From NCBI RefSeq assembly GCF_018881905.1, contig NZ_JACVPM010000002.1, positions 310,001 to 374,000 of the forward strand: 64,000 nucleotides of DNA. Direction: 5' to 3'. The stretch's first letter is position 1. Each line of letters begins with the position of its first letter. The notes under the pieces were generated by a model, which did not search any database, had not been told where the DNA came from, and saw only the letters and a program-made list of their open reading frames with translations. Below, piece after piece: positions 46,703-55,422 of the stretch. This stretch comes from Polynucleobacter sp. MG-27-Goln-C1 (GTDB lineage Bacteria > Pseudomonadota > Gammaproteobacteria > Burkholderiales > Burkholderiaceae). The translations under genes were made by a program, and so were the position numbers.

Positions 46703-47557
46703 TTACATCCAGTAAACGGCGATGTAGAGACCGAGCCAGACAACGTCAACGAAGTGCCAGTACCAAGCAGCACCTTCAAACGCAAAATGGTTTTCAGCAG
46801 TAAAGTCGCCACGAATCATACGACGCAACACAATCGCCAACATCAAGCCACCGAGGAATACGTGGAAGCCGTGGAAACCAGTCAACATAAAAAATGTTGA
46901 ACCATAAACACCTGAAGTCAACTTCAAGTTCAAGGCATGGTATGCATGGTAGTACTCATACATCTGAAAGCCTAAGAAGATAATGCCGAGACCTACAGTT
47001 GCAGCCAAACCATAAATGGCTTTCTTCATGTGGTTTTCACGAAGCGCATGGTGAGCATAAGTAACTGTTACGCCTGAGCTCAAGAGCAACAAAGTATTAA
47101 TGGTTGGGATTGGCCATGGGCCCATCGTTGTAAATTTCTCAACCAAACCTGCAGGGCCATCATTAGGCCAAACTGCTGTGAAGTTGGGCCAGAGTAATTT
47201 GCTCTCTACATCACCCATCCAAGGCATCGCAATATTGCGCGCATAGAACAAAGCAGCAAAGAAAGCGCCGAAGAACATGATCTCAGAGAAGATGAACCAA
47301 GCCATCGACCAGCGATAAGAAATATCGACGTTTACACCATTTTTGCCGGCATTAGACTCAGCAATAGTGTCTCCAAACCAGTTGTAGAGAACAAACAAAA
47401 CCCAGAGTACGCCAACTGCAGTTACTGGGCCGCCCCAAGCTGCATGGTTTACCCAGCCAGACATACCAGCGCCAAAGGCAAGCAAACCCAGAGCTGCTGC
47501 AGCTGGATGACTGGATAGTCCAGGAACGAAATAGTAAGGGGTTGAATTGGATGACAT
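46703..47557 (-). CDS. ctaE: Cytochrome c oxidase subunit III
   Basis: A 284-residue subunit III with seven predicted helices. MAWFIFSEIMFFGAFFAALF, MYEYYHAYHALNLKLTSGVY and ending WYWHFVDVVWLGLYIAVYWM are diagnostic. The reading frame extends to a TTG at 47575, but ATG 47557 (MSSNSTPYYFVPG) has a purine-rich ribosome-binding site. It is the last structural gene of the oxidase operon and is followed by a strong terminator. Confidence 0.97.
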   Translation of the reverse strand: MSSNSTPYYFVPGLSSHPAAAALGLLAFGAGMSGWVNHAAWGGPVTAVGVLWVLFVLYNWFGDTIAESNAGKNGVNVDISYRWSMAWFIFSEIMFFGAFFAALFYARNIAMPWMGDVESKLLWPNFTAVWPNDGPAGLVEKFTTMGPWPIPTINTLLLLSSGVTVTYAHHALRENHMKKAIYGLAATVGLGIIFLGFQMYEYYHAYHALNLKLTSGVYGSTFFMLTGFHGFHVFLGGLMLAIVLRRMIRGDFTAENHFAFEGAAWYWHFVDVVWLGLYIAVYWM

Positions 47558-47586
47558 CTTATTCTCTCTATTCAATCAAAAAATAA

Positions 47587-47781
47587 TCAATGGGACACAA
47601 CTGCTTTAACTATCAAAAGGAGTGCGCCCATAAAAATCAAGGCACCTAATACTCCCGCAATAATAATGTGGATAAAACTTAATGAAGCTACATCTTCCTG
47701 CAATCCTGATTTTTTACGCACACCCAAAAAAGCCCACAACACTGCGATCATGGATTGCATAAAAGTACTTTTCTTACTCAT
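47587..47781 (-). CDS. DUF2970 domain small membrane protein
   Basis: A 64-residue protein: a soluble N-terminus with MQSMIAVLWAFLGVRKKSG and a single C-terminal helix (HIIIAGVLGALIFMGALLLI). This is the DUF2970 family, found between ctaG and ctaE in betaproteobacteria. Its role is unknown, presumably oxidase assembly or stability. It overlaps ctaG by four bases. Confidence 0.88.
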   Translation of the reverse strand: MSKKSTFMQSMIAVLWAFLGVRKKSGLQEDVASLSFIHIIIAGVLGALIFMGALLLIVKAVVSH

Positions 47782-48371
47782 GACACCGATTTCGATTTAG
47801 GAGTTGTTGAGCCCGCTGGCTGCTGACCAACTCCTAACTCAAAGAAGGTGTACGACAAAGTAATGGTTTTCACATCAGCCGGCAGTCCCGCATCAATCAC
47901 GAACACTACTGGCATCTTTTTCATTTCATGAGCTGCCAAAGTTTGCTGCTGAAAACAAAAACACTCTAATTTGGTAAAGAACTCCATGGCGCTTTTAGGC
48001 GCATAACTTGGAATTGCTTGAGCCTCTACAGAGCGATTCAAATTATTGGTTACTTCATAAACAATCTCTGTCATCTCGCCAGGATGCACTTCTAAAAAGT
48101 TCTTTACCGGACGAAATGTAAATGGGCCGCGGCTATTGGAGTCAAACTCGATAGTCACCTTGCGGGAGTAATCGACCTGAGTATTGCCAACCTTATTAGC
48201 GCTATAGGCTCGAATGCCATAGTCATTCTTGCTAGTGATCACATTAATGCCGGTAACCTCGCACAATGCCTTATACATCGGCACCAATGCGTAACCAAAA
48301 CCAAACATCATCACTGAAGCGATCAATAGCTTGAGTAAGATTTGGCGGTTAATAGAGGCAATAGCGGACAT
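47778..48371 (-). CDS. ctaG: Cytochrome c oxidase assembly protein CtaG (Cox11)
   Basis: A 197-residue Cox11-type CuB chaperone. One N-terminal helix (LLKLLIASVMMFGFGYALVP) is followed by a periplasmic Ig-like domain with the copper-binding CFCFQQQTL near residue 138. It delivers Cu to the CuB site of subunit I. It lies 14 bases after the small assembly-protein gene and overlaps the DUF2970 gene. This is the Cox11 CtaG, not the unrelated Bacillus CtaG. Confidence 0.96.
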   Translation of the reverse strand: MSAIASINRQILLKLLIASVMMFGFGYALVPMYKALCEVTGINVITSKNDYGIRAYSANKVGNTQVDYSRKVTIEFDSNSRGPFTFRPVKNFLEVHPGEMTEIVYEVTNNLNRSVEAQAIPSYAPKSAMEFFTKLECFCFQQQTLAAHEMKKMPVVFVIDAGLPADVKTITLSYTFFELGVGQQPAGSTTPKSKSVS

Positions 48372-48385
48372 ATTGATGATGAGCC

Positions 48386-48517
48386 TTAACCCAGTAAGCT
48401 CCGCTTAAGCAAAATGCCAACAAAGAACACAATAGCAACACTCAAAAGGATAAAACCCAATCTGCGATTACCGGCAGATTGGGATTTGTGTGCGGCTACT
48501 TTAGATTCCTGCAGCAT
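48386..48517 (-). CDS. Small cytochrome oxidase assembly protein (43 aa)
   Basis: A short gene read directly from the sequence. ATG 48517 to TAA 48386 gives 43 residues: a polar, basic N-terminus (MLQESKVAAHKSQSAGNRR) and one hydrophobic helix (LGFILLSVAIVFFVGILL) ending KRSLLG. The single-helix layout and position between ctaD and ctaG match the 'cytochrome oxidase small assembly protein' of betaproteobacteria. Its start overlaps the end of ctaD by 17 bases, so translation is probably coupled; no strong Shine-Dalgarno sequence is visible. Confidence 0.82.
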   Translation of the reverse strand: MLQESKVAAHKSQSAGNRRLGFILLSVAIVFFVGILLKRSLLG

Positions 48518-50120
48518 TTAACTCTGCAGCATTAGGAGGAGTTTCAAATGTGTGGTGTGGCGCTGGTGAAGGCACAGTCCACTCCAAACCTTTGGCGCCA
48601 TCCCATGGCTTCATTGGCGCTTTTTCGCCTTTGCCGTTGTAAGCTGGCAAGACAACAAAGAGTAAGAAATAAACTTGGGACAAACCAAAACCGAGTGCAC
48701 CAATAGAAGCAACCATATTGAAATCGGCAAACTGGGTTGGGTAATCAGCATAACGACGTGGCATACCTGCCAAGCCCAAGAAATGCATTGGGAAGAACGT
48801 TACGTTGAAGAAAATCATGGAAGTCCAAAAGTGGATCTTGCCGCGAGTTTCACTAGCCATATAGCCAGTCCACTTTGGACACCAGTAGTAGAAGCCAGCA
48901 AACATGGCGAATAATGAGCCTGCTACCAATACATAGTGGAAGTGAGCAACAACGTAATAAGTATCTTGCACACCAATATCAATTGGCGCCATTGCCAAGA
49001 TCAAGCCTGTGAAACCACCCATTGTGAATACGAAAATAAAACCAACTGCCCACAACATTGGAGTTTCGAATGTCATCGAACCCTTCCACATAGTTGCTAC
49101 CCAGTTGAAAATCTTCACGCCAGTTGGCACGGCGATCAACATTGTGGCGTACATGAAGAACAGCTGACCTGTTACAGGCATACCTGTTGCAAACATGTGG
49201 TGAGCCCAAACGATGAATGACAAGATCGCAATAGATGCAGTCGCATAAACCATTGAGCTATAGCCAAACAAAGTTTTTCTGGAGAACGCGGGGATGATCT
49301 CACTCACAATTCCGAATGCTGGAAGAATCATGATGTACACCTCTGGGTGACCAAAGAACCAGAAAATATGCTGGAACATGATTGGGTCACCACCGCCAAC
49401 TGCGGAGAAGAAAGAAGTACCGAAATGACGATCTGTCAGAACCATGGTGATTGCACCAGCCAATACAGGCATTACGGCAATCAACAAATAAGCAGTAATC
49501 AACCAAGTCCAGCAGAACATTGGCATCTTCATCAATGTCAGGCCAGGAGCGCGCATGTTCAAGATGGTCACGATGATGTTAATCGAACCCATGATGGAAG
49601 AAGCACCCAATAAGTGGAGTGCAAAAATAGCCATGTCTAAACCTGGGCCCATTTGTGAGGTCAATGGAGCGTACAAAGTCCAACCACCAGCAGGTGCACC
49701 GCCAGGAGCTAAGAATGAACCGAACAACAAGCAAGCTGCTACTGGAAGAATCCAAAAGCTAAAGTTGTTCATACGAGCAAAAGCCATATCGGATGCGCCG
49801 ATTTGCAAAGGAATCATCCAGTTTGCAAATCCAACGAATGCCGGCATGATTGCACCGAACACCATTACCAAACCGTGCATGGTGGTTAACTGGTTAAAGA
49901 ACTCAGGGCGCAAAAATTGCAAACCTGGTTGGAACAATTCCAAACGAATACCCAGCGCCATCACACCACCAGCTAATAAGCTGACGAATGAGAAGATCAG
50001 ATACATCGTGCCGATGTCTTTGTGGTTGGTTGCAAACAACCAACGACGCCAACCATGTGGCGTGTGATCATCATGCGCGTGGTCGTGTGCGTGATCGTGG
50101 GTGGTAGAGACTGTGCTCAT
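48501..50120 (-). CDS. ctaD: Cytochrome c oxidase subunit I
   Basis: A 539-residue heme-copper oxidase core with twelve helices. The heme and CuB ligand regions are evident: TTMHGLVMVFG (heme a His), FWFFGHPEVYIMILPAFG (CuB His and the cross-linked Tyr), VWAHHMFATGMP (CuB His pair) and VVAHFHYVLVAGSLFA (heme a3/a His). The N-terminus is unusually His/Asp-rich (THDHAHDHAHDDHTPHGW), which may bind metal. It is second in the ctaC-ctaD operon, 40 bases after ctaC. Confidence 0.98.
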   Translation of the reverse strand: MSTVSTTHDHAHDHAHDDHTPHGWRRWLFATNHKDIGTMYLIFSFVSLLAGGVMALGIRLELFQPGLQFLRPEFFNQLTTMHGLVMVFGAIMPAFVGFANWMIPLQIGASDMAFARMNNFSFWILPVAACLLFGSFLAPGGAPAGGWTLYAPLTSQMGPGLDMAIFALHLLGASSIMGSINIIVTILNMRAPGLTLMKMPMFCWTWLITAYLLIAVMPVLAGAITMVLTDRHFGTSFFSAVGGGDPIMFQHIFWFFGHPEVYIMILPAFGIVSEIIPAFSRKTLFGYSSMVYATASIAILSFIVWAHHMFATGMPVTGQLFFMYATMLIAVPTGVKIFNWVATMWKGSMTFETPMLWAVGFIFVFTMGGFTGLILAMAPIDIGVQDTYYVVAHFHYVLVAGSLFAMFAGFYYWCPKWTGYMASETRGKIHFWTSMIFFNVTFFPMHFLGLAGMPRRYADYPTQFADFNMVASIGALGFGLSQVYFLLFVVLPAYNGKGEKAPMKPWDGAKGLEWTVPSPAPHHTFETPPNAAELNAAGI

Positions 50121-50160
50121 GGATTACTCCGGTTTAGTTTGATCTGTATTAATAAATAAA

Positions 50161-51318
50161 TTACTTGCCAGCGCGTGCAGAAACAATATCTTGGGTCTGA
50201 ATCAGCTCGCCCGTTTTATTGCCCCAAGCATTGCGGGTATATGTCATCACAGCAGCGATATCGCCATCAGAAATTACACCAGCCCACTTCGGCATCGCAC
50301 CCTTACCATTGATAAGAATGTTGTATTGACCAGCTTTTGGTCCATTAACAACCTTGCTGCCATCTAAAGCCGGGAACGCGCCCGCGCCTTTGCCATTAGG
50401 CTGATGACATGCTGCGCAGTTAGCCGCATAGACTTTGGCACCACGCTCTTTTTGCTCGTCCAAGGTGTAAACCTTAGTTGGGTCATCAGATGCCCCACCC
50501 ATTTCTTTTTTCTTCTCTGCCACCCACTTGGTGTAGTCCTCTTCTGAGACTACATTGACCACGATAGGCATGAAGGCATGTTCAGCACCACACAACTCTG
50601 AACATTGGCCGCGATAAGTACCAATTTTGTCAGCGCGGAACCAGGCATCACGAACAAAACCAGGGATCGCATCTTGCTTAACGCCAAATGCTGGGATGGT
50701 CCATGAATGAATCACATCATTCGCAGTGGTAATGATGCGAATCTTTTTACCAACTGGTACAACCATTTCGTTATCGACTTCCATCAAATATGTATTTGAT
50801 TTAGGAGCCAAGTTATTAATGGATTCACGTGAAGTAGTCAGGGTAGACAAGAAACTAATGCCTTCGCCCTCACCCTTGATGTAGTCGTAACCCCATTTCC
50901 ACTGATAACCAGTAGTCTTAATAGTGATATCAGAGTTGGTAGTGTCTTTCATCGCCACAACAGTTTTTGTTGCTGGCAAAGCCATACCGATAACGATCAG
51001 CAATGGGATAACTGTCCAAATGATCTCAACAGTAGTACTTTCGTGGAAAGAGGCAGATTTAGCGCCTAATGATTTGCGATGCTTGAGGATTGAATAGAAC
51101 ATCACCCCAAAAACACCCACAAAAATCACCGCACAAATGATCAACATCATCCAATGCAACCAATGGATTTCTTGCATGATTTTGGTTGCTGGGGCAGTGA
51201 AATTCAACTGCATGACAGCAGGGCCGCCCGGCATATTTTCAGCCGCATGCGCAAATGCAGTGCCAAAGGCTGCTACTAAATAGAGCGAAGCCCTAGTGAC
51301 TTTTCCAAATAAATTCAT
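50161..51318 (-). CDS. ctaC: Cytochrome c oxidase subunit II with C-terminal cytochrome c domain (caa3-type)
   Basis: A 385-residue subunit II. After a signal peptide (cleavage near AFAHA, residue 25) come two helices (about residues 50-72 and 95-115), the cupredoxin domain with the CuA ligands (CSELCGAEHAFM, about 240-251, plus the upstream His in NDVIHSWTIP), and a cytochrome c domain with the heme site CAACHQ (about 306-311) and axial Met in GAMPKWAG. The fused cytochrome makes this a caa3-like oxidase. It heads the operon and has a recognisable promoter about 90 bases upstream. Confidence 0.97.
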   Translation of the reverse strand: MNLFGKVTRASLYLVAAFGTAFAHAAENMPGGPAVMQLNFTAPATKIMQEIHWLHWMMLIICAVIFVGVFGVMFYSILKHRKSLGAKSASFHESTTVEIIWTVIPLLIVIGMALPATKTVVAMKDTTNSDITIKTTGYQWKWGYDYIKGEGEGISFLSTLTTSRESINNLAPKSNTYLMEVDNEMVVPVGKKIRIITTANDVIHSWTIPAFGVKQDAIPGFVRDAWFRADKIGTYRGQCSELCGAEHAFMPIVVNVVSEEDYTKWVAEKKKEMGGASDDPTKVYTLDEQKERGAKVYAANCAACHQPNGKGAGAFPALDGSKVVNGPKAGQYNILINGKGAMPKWAGVISDGDIAAVMTYTRNAWGNKTGELIQTQDIVSARAGK

Positions 51319-51408
51319 CTTATTCTCTGTTTATTGTCGTGAACTTCTGCAGCTATAAAGCCCCAGAAAGCCCAAAAAAGCGGTATCAAGCCAATACATC
51401 TAGCCGTG

Positions 51409-51437
51409 ATTATAGGGTTAATTATGCTCAACAACAA
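51409..51437 (-). promoter_or_regulatory. Promoter of the cytochrome oxidase operon
   Basis: On the minus strand TTGTTG (51437-51432), a 17-base spacer and TATAAT (51414-51409) form a good sigma-70 promoter in the 181-base gap before ctaC. It predicts a leader of roughly 80 bases. I saw no other element in this gap, which otherwise reads as non-coding. Confidence 0.65.
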
Positions 51438-51499
51438 ACCCGGTTAACTAAGCCAGCCTCAATCTTGACAATGGTTTAAAAGATAGTGAATACTCACAC

Positions 51500-52303
51500 T
51501 TAAGCAGAATCACTCCTAGTCTTGCGTCCGATTTGATTTGGATCAATATAGGCAACATGATCTTGGGCCCTAGCAAGGTGCTTACCTAAGGCCCAAGCAT
51601 GCCCATAAACAATCTCTAAAGTGAGCTTTTTGGGCAATTGAGTGCTTAGGGGGCTGTTTTGATCGGCGGGGCCTAGCAAATTTAATGACCTGGCATCGGT
51701 TAGCAGAATGGCATCAGACTCATAGTCCAAACCCAAGAATTCCATGTCCATTACCGGGTCTGAAAAACGTTCGCCTAGGAGGGCATCCCCCATATCGTGC
51801 ATATCCCAGGGGCTGGCCAACTTTTGAAGCGGCAATTGCTGCGCCAAAGGTTCGGAGTTGAGCTCTTTGGCAGTGTCAGGACCTAAATAACTCAAAGTTA
51901 GTAGCCCACCTTCTTTGAGCACTCGCCAGCACTCTTGCAAGAAATGCTTAGGATCAGCTAAGTCCTGAATCAAGAGAACGCTGACTACTAAATCGACAGA
52001 ATTGTTAGGGAGATTAATGCGGCCCGTTTTCTTGTAGTCATCAAGAGAAATCTGGGATGCCGACTTCATTCTTGAATTCCAAAAACGGGACACCCTCAGC
52101 TTCAATAAATCAAAACCTGATAGCTCGCATTCTGGCGCACTGTGAAAACGAATCCCCGGAAAACGTTTTGTCAGAAAAGGGGCATGGGCTCCAGGGAAAT
52201 CTGGAATCAATAGGACATCCTTTGCCTCCAACTTCACGATGTCTAATTTTTGCAACATGCGAGCTGCAATTTCATCCTGAAGCCATCTGATTGATTGGGT
52301 CAT
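51500..52303 (-). CDS. SAM-dependent methyltransferase, BioC-like
   Basis: About 267 residues. The methyltransferase core is recognisable but divergent: the usual glycine motif I is replaced by LLIPDFPGAHAPFL, while LPNNSVDLVVSVLLIQDLAD (motif III/IV) and WRVLKEGGLLTLSYLGPDT (motif V/VI) are kept. Overall pattern resembles the BioC-like proteins encoded beside comF in betaproteobacteria; substrate unknown. The open frame extends to ATG 52402, but that would overlap the 5' end of the opposite comF gene. The internal ATG at 52303 removes the overlap and lies six bases after a TATACT, so I chose it; the loss of motif I glycines leaves activity in doubt. Confidence 0.8.
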   Translation of the reverse strand: MTQSIRWLQDEIAARMLQKLDIVKLEAKDVLLIPDFPGAHAPFLTKRFPGIRFHSAPECELSGFDLLKLRVSRFWNSRMKSASQISLDDYKKTGRINLPNNSVDLVVSVLLIQDLADPKHFLQECWRVLKEGGLLTLSYLGPDTAKELNSEPLAQQLPLQKLASPWDMHDMGDALLGERFSDPVMDMEFLGLDYESDAILLTDARSLNLLGPADQNSPLSTQLPKKLTLEIVYGHAWALGKHLARAQDHVAYIDPNQIGRKTRSDSA

Positions 52304-52309
52304 TGGCTC

Positions 52310-52317
52310 AGTATACT
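52310..52317. promoter_or_regulatory. Palindromic -10-like element shared by two divergent genes
   Basis: AGTATACT is self-complementary, so it reads as TATACT on both strands. On the minus strand (52315-52310) it lies six bases before the methyltransferase ATG at 52303; on the plus strand (52312-52317) nine bases before the comF ATG at 52327. Neither gene has a Shine-Dalgarno sequence. Confidence 0.5.
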
Positions 52318-52326
52318 CAGCGGCCC

Positions 52327-53088
52327 ATGCATCTAATAGAGAATATTTTTCAATCAATTTGTTCTCACCTATTACCAAGCTCATGTATTGTTTGCGGGGC
52401 ATTCCAGCGACGCACTCTCTGCCTTGATTGCTTCATCAAGTTGCAATCAGATCAACTATCAAATTATGAATGCTGCAAGCAATGCGGCCTCACCCTTGAA
52501 GCAAAAGAGTTAAAAGAAAAACGTTGTCGAGAGTGCATCACTAACCCGCCCTACTTCGACGAAACTTACTGCCTAGATCGATACGATGGCAGACTGCAGC
52601 CTGCTTTGCATCAATTGAAATATCAGCGTCGACTTGCATGTGCACATGGCCTGGCTACGACATGGAATGCCCTGATTGCACAGGGTTTAACAACAGCCCA
52701 GGCAGACTATCTTCTACCAGTACCGTTGAGCCAAGAAAAACTATGCGCCAGAGGTTTTAATCAAAGCTGGGAATTGGCTAGGCGGATTGACTGTGACAAA
52801 TACATTCATAAAAACCCACATACCTTGAAGCGTCACCACCACACTCAGCATCAAGCCAATGAGAACCGAGCTAATCGTCACATAGCTATTCAAGACATGT
52901 TTTATATCAACCCACAGTATCGGGGCTTGCTAGAGTCTGCCTCAGTCATTGTGTTTGATGATGTCATGACTAGCGGGGCAACCTTAAATGAAATCGCTCG
53001 CGTATTGAAGGACAATGGTGTATCTCATGTTATTAATTGGGTTCTACTGAGAACACTTCGTCCATCACAAAGATCAGAGCATGTTTAA
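52327..53088 (+). CDS. ComF family phosphoribosyltransferase-like protein
   Basis: A 253-residue ComF protein. An N-terminal zinc-finger-like region with paired cysteines (CIVCGAF, TLCLDCF, CCKQCG, CREC) precedes a type I phosphoribosyltransferase domain whose PRPP loop is VFDDVMTSGATLNE near the C-terminus. ComF proteins are linked to DNA uptake in competence and possibly nucleotide salvage. The frame reaches back to a TTG at 52291, but ATG 52327 fits the family start. Its end overlaps trmL by eight bases. Confidence 0.88.
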   Translation: MHLIENIFQSICSHLLPSSCIVCGAFQRRTLCLDCFIKLQSDQLSNYECCKQCGLTLEAKELKEKRCRECITNPPYFDETYCLDRYDGRLQPALHQLKYQRRLACAHGLATTWNALIAQGLTTAQADYLLPVPLSQEKLCARGFNQSWELARRIDCDKYIHKNPHTLKRHHHTQHQANENRANRHIAIQDMFYINPQYRGLLESASVIVFDDVMTSGATLNEIARVLKDNGVSHVINWVLLRTLRPSQRSEHV

Positions 53089-53551
53089 CATTGTTTTATT
53101 CGAACCAGAAATTCCGCCCAATACAGGCAACATCATTCGCCTCTGTGCAAACACGGGTGCAAAGTTACACCTCGTAGAGCCCTTGGGTTTCCCCATGGAG
53201 GATGCCAAACTTCGCAGAGCAGGACTGGACTATCACGAGTTCGCCAAAGTAAAGGTTCATAAAAACTGGGCACAATTTCTGATTGATGAAAATCCCAAAC
53301 CTGAACGCATGTTTGCATTAACGACTAAGGGATCTGGGAAATTTCATGATGGCAAATATTTACCGGAAGATTATTTTGTTTTTGGTTCAGAAACCAAAGG
53401 CATCACCGAAGAAGTCAGAAGCTCAATTCCAACACCCAATCAAGTTCGCCTAGCGATGCAAGATAGCAGTCGTAGCTTGAATCTCTCGAATACAGTAGCG
53501 ATTGTTGTTTATGAAGCATGGCGCCAAAACGGATTGCTTGGCGGAAGTTAA
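53081..53551 (+). CDS. trmL: tRNA (cytidine(34)-2'-O)-methyltransferase TrmL
   Basis: A 156-residue SPOUT methyltransferase. PEIPPNTGNIIRLCANTG, FVFGSETKGI and the knot signature IPTPNQVRLAMQDSSRSLNL are clear. It methylates the wobble base of certain leucine tRNAs. The start overlaps comF by eight bases, implying cotranscription. It converges on gpsA with five bases between the stops. Confidence 0.95.
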   Translation: MFNIVLFEPEIPPNTGNIIRLCANTGAKLHLVEPLGFPMEDAKLRRAGLDYHEFAKVKVHKNWAQFLIDENPKPERMFALTTKGSGKFHDGKYLPEDYFVFGSETKGITEEVRSSIPTPNQVRLAMQDSSRSLNLSNTVAIVVYEAWRQNGLLGGS

Positions 53552-53556
53552 GAAAC

Positions 53557-54579
53557 TTAAACTTCGACCTTGGGATCGCGCCCCATGAGTTTTTTCACAG
53601 CTTCATGCGGTGAAAGTTTTCCAGATAAAACCTCACCCATCATGGTAGTAATTGGCATCTCAACACCTAAGCGTGTCGCCAGATTACCAACCGCAGAGGC
53701 ACACAGCACACCCTCAGCAACATGTCCTAAGTTGCCCAAAATTTCAGGTAGAGGTTTTCCGGCAGCAAGCGCTAAGCCAACACGGCGATTACGAGAGAGA
53801 TCCCCAGTAGCAGTCAAAATCAAATCGCCTACTCCAGTTAATCCCATACATGTCTCTGGTCTGCCGCCAGCAGCTTTTACCAAACGCATCATTTCTGCAA
53901 GGCCACGCGTTAATACTGCAGCGCGTGCATTTAAGCCAAGGTCTAGCCCATCACCAATCCCAGCTGCAATTGCTAAAACGTTTTTAATGGCACCGCCTAA
54001 TTCAACACCAACTAAATCATCGCTGGCATAGATGCGCATATTGCCATGATGGAAAGCGCCTTGAACAATGTCGCATAAGGCATTCGACTTGCTGGCGATA
54101 GTTAATGCGCAAGGCATACCATTCCCAACTTCTTGCGCAAAACTTGGTCCTGATAGAGCACCGTAAGAATGATGAAGGCCATGACTGTGCAACTGGTCTT
54201 CCCGGTCTACTACTTGATGCGGTAATAAGGTTGTACTGGGCTCCAAGCCCTTACACAGCCAAACAATATTGAGCGGGTGTTTAGCGATGCGTAGTACCTG
54301 TGCCACTGTTTCCGACAAACCTGACATCGGAGTAGCAATTACCAAAAGATCGTTTGCCGAAAGGCGTTCAATAGCCCGCTCAAAACTTACTTCTAATTGC
54401 AAGCCCTTTGGCAAGATAACGCCAGGCAGATAGTCTGCATTTTCGCCAGACTTTTCTATACCCTCTAACTGCTCAGCGCTTCGCGACCACAAACAAACAT
54501 CGCCAGCCTGAAGATGGCGCGCTGCTTGCGCGGCCATAGCAGTGCCCCAAGAACCAGCTCCAAGCAGCGTCACTTTCAT
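53557..54579 (-). CDS. gpsA: Glycerol-3-phosphate dehydrogenase [NAD(P)+]
   Basis: A 340-residue enzyme making sn-glycerol-3-phosphate for phospholipids. The nucleotide-binding GAGSWGTAMA is at residues 7-16, the catalytic Lys lies in LGGAIKNVLAIAAGIGDGL, and LSGPSFAQEVGNGMP and GLTGVGDLILTATGDLSRNR are further family motifs. It is the last gene of the rhodanese-grxC-secB-gpsA run; secB-gpsA is a widely conserved pair. Confidence 0.98.
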   Translation of the reverse strand: MKVTLLGAGSWGTAMAAQAARHLQAGDVCLWSRSAEQLEGIEKSGENADYLPGVILPKGLQLEVSFERAIERLSANDLLVIATPMSGLSETVAQVLRIAKHPLNIVWLCKGLEPSTTLLPHQVVDREDQLHSHGLHHSYGALSGPSFAQEVGNGMPCALTIASKSNALCDIVQGAFHHGNMRIYASDDLVGVELGGAIKNVLAIAAGIGDGLDLGLNARAAVLTRGLAEMMRLVKAAGGRPETCMGLTGVGDLILTATGDLSRNRRVGLALAAGKPLPEILGNLGHVAEGVLCASAVGNLATRLGVEMPITTMMGEVLSGKLSPHEAVKKLMGRDPKVEV

Positions 54580-54605
54580 GATCTGTGGGCTTTAACTAAA
54601 TTGAC

Positions 54606-55127
54606 TCAGTGAGGAAGAATGATTTTGCTTTCATCCGTAGAGCTACTTTCCGTTGCAGCGGCTTGCGCAGCCTGCATGATGCGGTGTTCATACATACCGT
54701 GGAAGTTGATCTCATTCAGATGAATTGGCTGGAAACCAGCGCGGCTAATAGTGTCAGCAATATTCGAGCGCAAGTAAGGATACAAAATCGTTGGGCAAGC
54801 AATGCCTAACATTGGATCAATTTGCTCTGGTGGAATATTGTTAAATTCAAAGATACCCGCTTGCTTAGCTTCAACCAAAAAGAGCACCTTGCTTTCGACT
54901 TTGGCTGTCACTGTTCCAATTAAGGCAACCTCAAAAATTTCATCGCTCAAGCGTGTAACTGCAACATCTACCTCAACCTCAACTTGAGGCTCAGCCGCAA
55001 CCAATAAAATTTGTGGTGCATTCGGTTGCTCTAAAGACAGGTCCTTGAGGTAAATACGTTGGATGCGGAAGCCAGGCTCTTTTGAGTTATCAGCTGCATC
55101 TGGAGCGGAAGTAGTTTGTTCAGTCAT
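54606..55127 (-). CDS. secB: Protein-export chaperone SecB
   Basis: A 173-residue SecB. After a Ser/Thr/Asp-rich start it shows [39 protein letters not shown] and the conserved [20 protein letters not shown]. It keeps secretory preproteins unfolded and hands them to SecA. It lies between grxC (23 bases upstream) and gpsA (26 bases downstream), the usual order. Confidence 0.97.
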   Translation of the reverse strand: MTEQTTSAPDAADNSKEPGFRIQRIYLKDLSLEQPNAPQILLVAAEPQVEVEVDVAVTRLSDEIFEVALIGTVTAKVESKVLFLVEAKQAGIFEFNNIPPEQIDPMLGIACPTILYPYLRSNIADTISRAGFQPIHLNEINFHGMYEHRIMQAAQAAATESSSTDESKIILPH

Positions 55128-55150
55128 GGGAAACTTTCTGAGTAAATTTT

Positions 55151-55405
55151 TTAAGCTAAGAGTGGATCAAGTTGGCCGGCGCGATCTAGTGCAACTAGAT
55201 CGTCATAACCACCAACATGGGTTTCACCAATGTAAATTTGCGGCACAGTACGGCGACCTGTACGAGTCATCATGATCTCGCGCTGCGCAGGATCATGATC
55301 AATTAGGATCTTCTCTAGATTTGCCACGCCCTTCTTCTGCAACAACTTCTCTGCCATAACGCAGTAGGGACAAACTTGGGTGCTATACATCGTAACTTGT
55401 GGCAT
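55151..55405 (-). CDS. grxC: Glutaredoxin 3
   Basis: An 84-residue glutaredoxin with the dithiol active site CPYC at residues 12-15, the cis-Pro in [20 protein letters not shown], and the length of bacterial Grx3. It reduces protein disulfides using glutathione, for which both synthesis genes occur at 61245-63510. It is 17 bases after the rhodanese gene. Confidence 0.97.
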   Translation of the reverse strand: MPQVTMYSTQVCPYCVMAEKLLQKKGVANLEKILIDHDPAQREIMMTRTGRRTVPQIYIGETHVGGYDDLVALDRAGQLDPLLA

Positions 55406-55422
55406 ATCGAAGACCCGCTGAA

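Noticed and set aside
49555-50067. A 170-codon plus-strand frame antisense to ctaD
   Set aside because: It lies wholly inside the strongly conserved subunit I gene, its composition mirrors that gene's codon pattern, and it has no recognisable domain or ribosome-binding site.
52304-52402. N-terminal extension of the methyltransferase to ATG 52402, overlapping comF divergently
   Set aside because: Overlapping 5' ends of divergent genes are rare, no ribosome-binding site is present, and the ATG at 52303 fits the six-base -10 pattern. Not fully excluded, since BioC-like proteins often have a longer N-terminus.
53570-54031. A 153-codon plus-strand frame antisense to gpsA
   Set aside because: Pro/Ser-rich shadow of a conserved gene; no supporting features.
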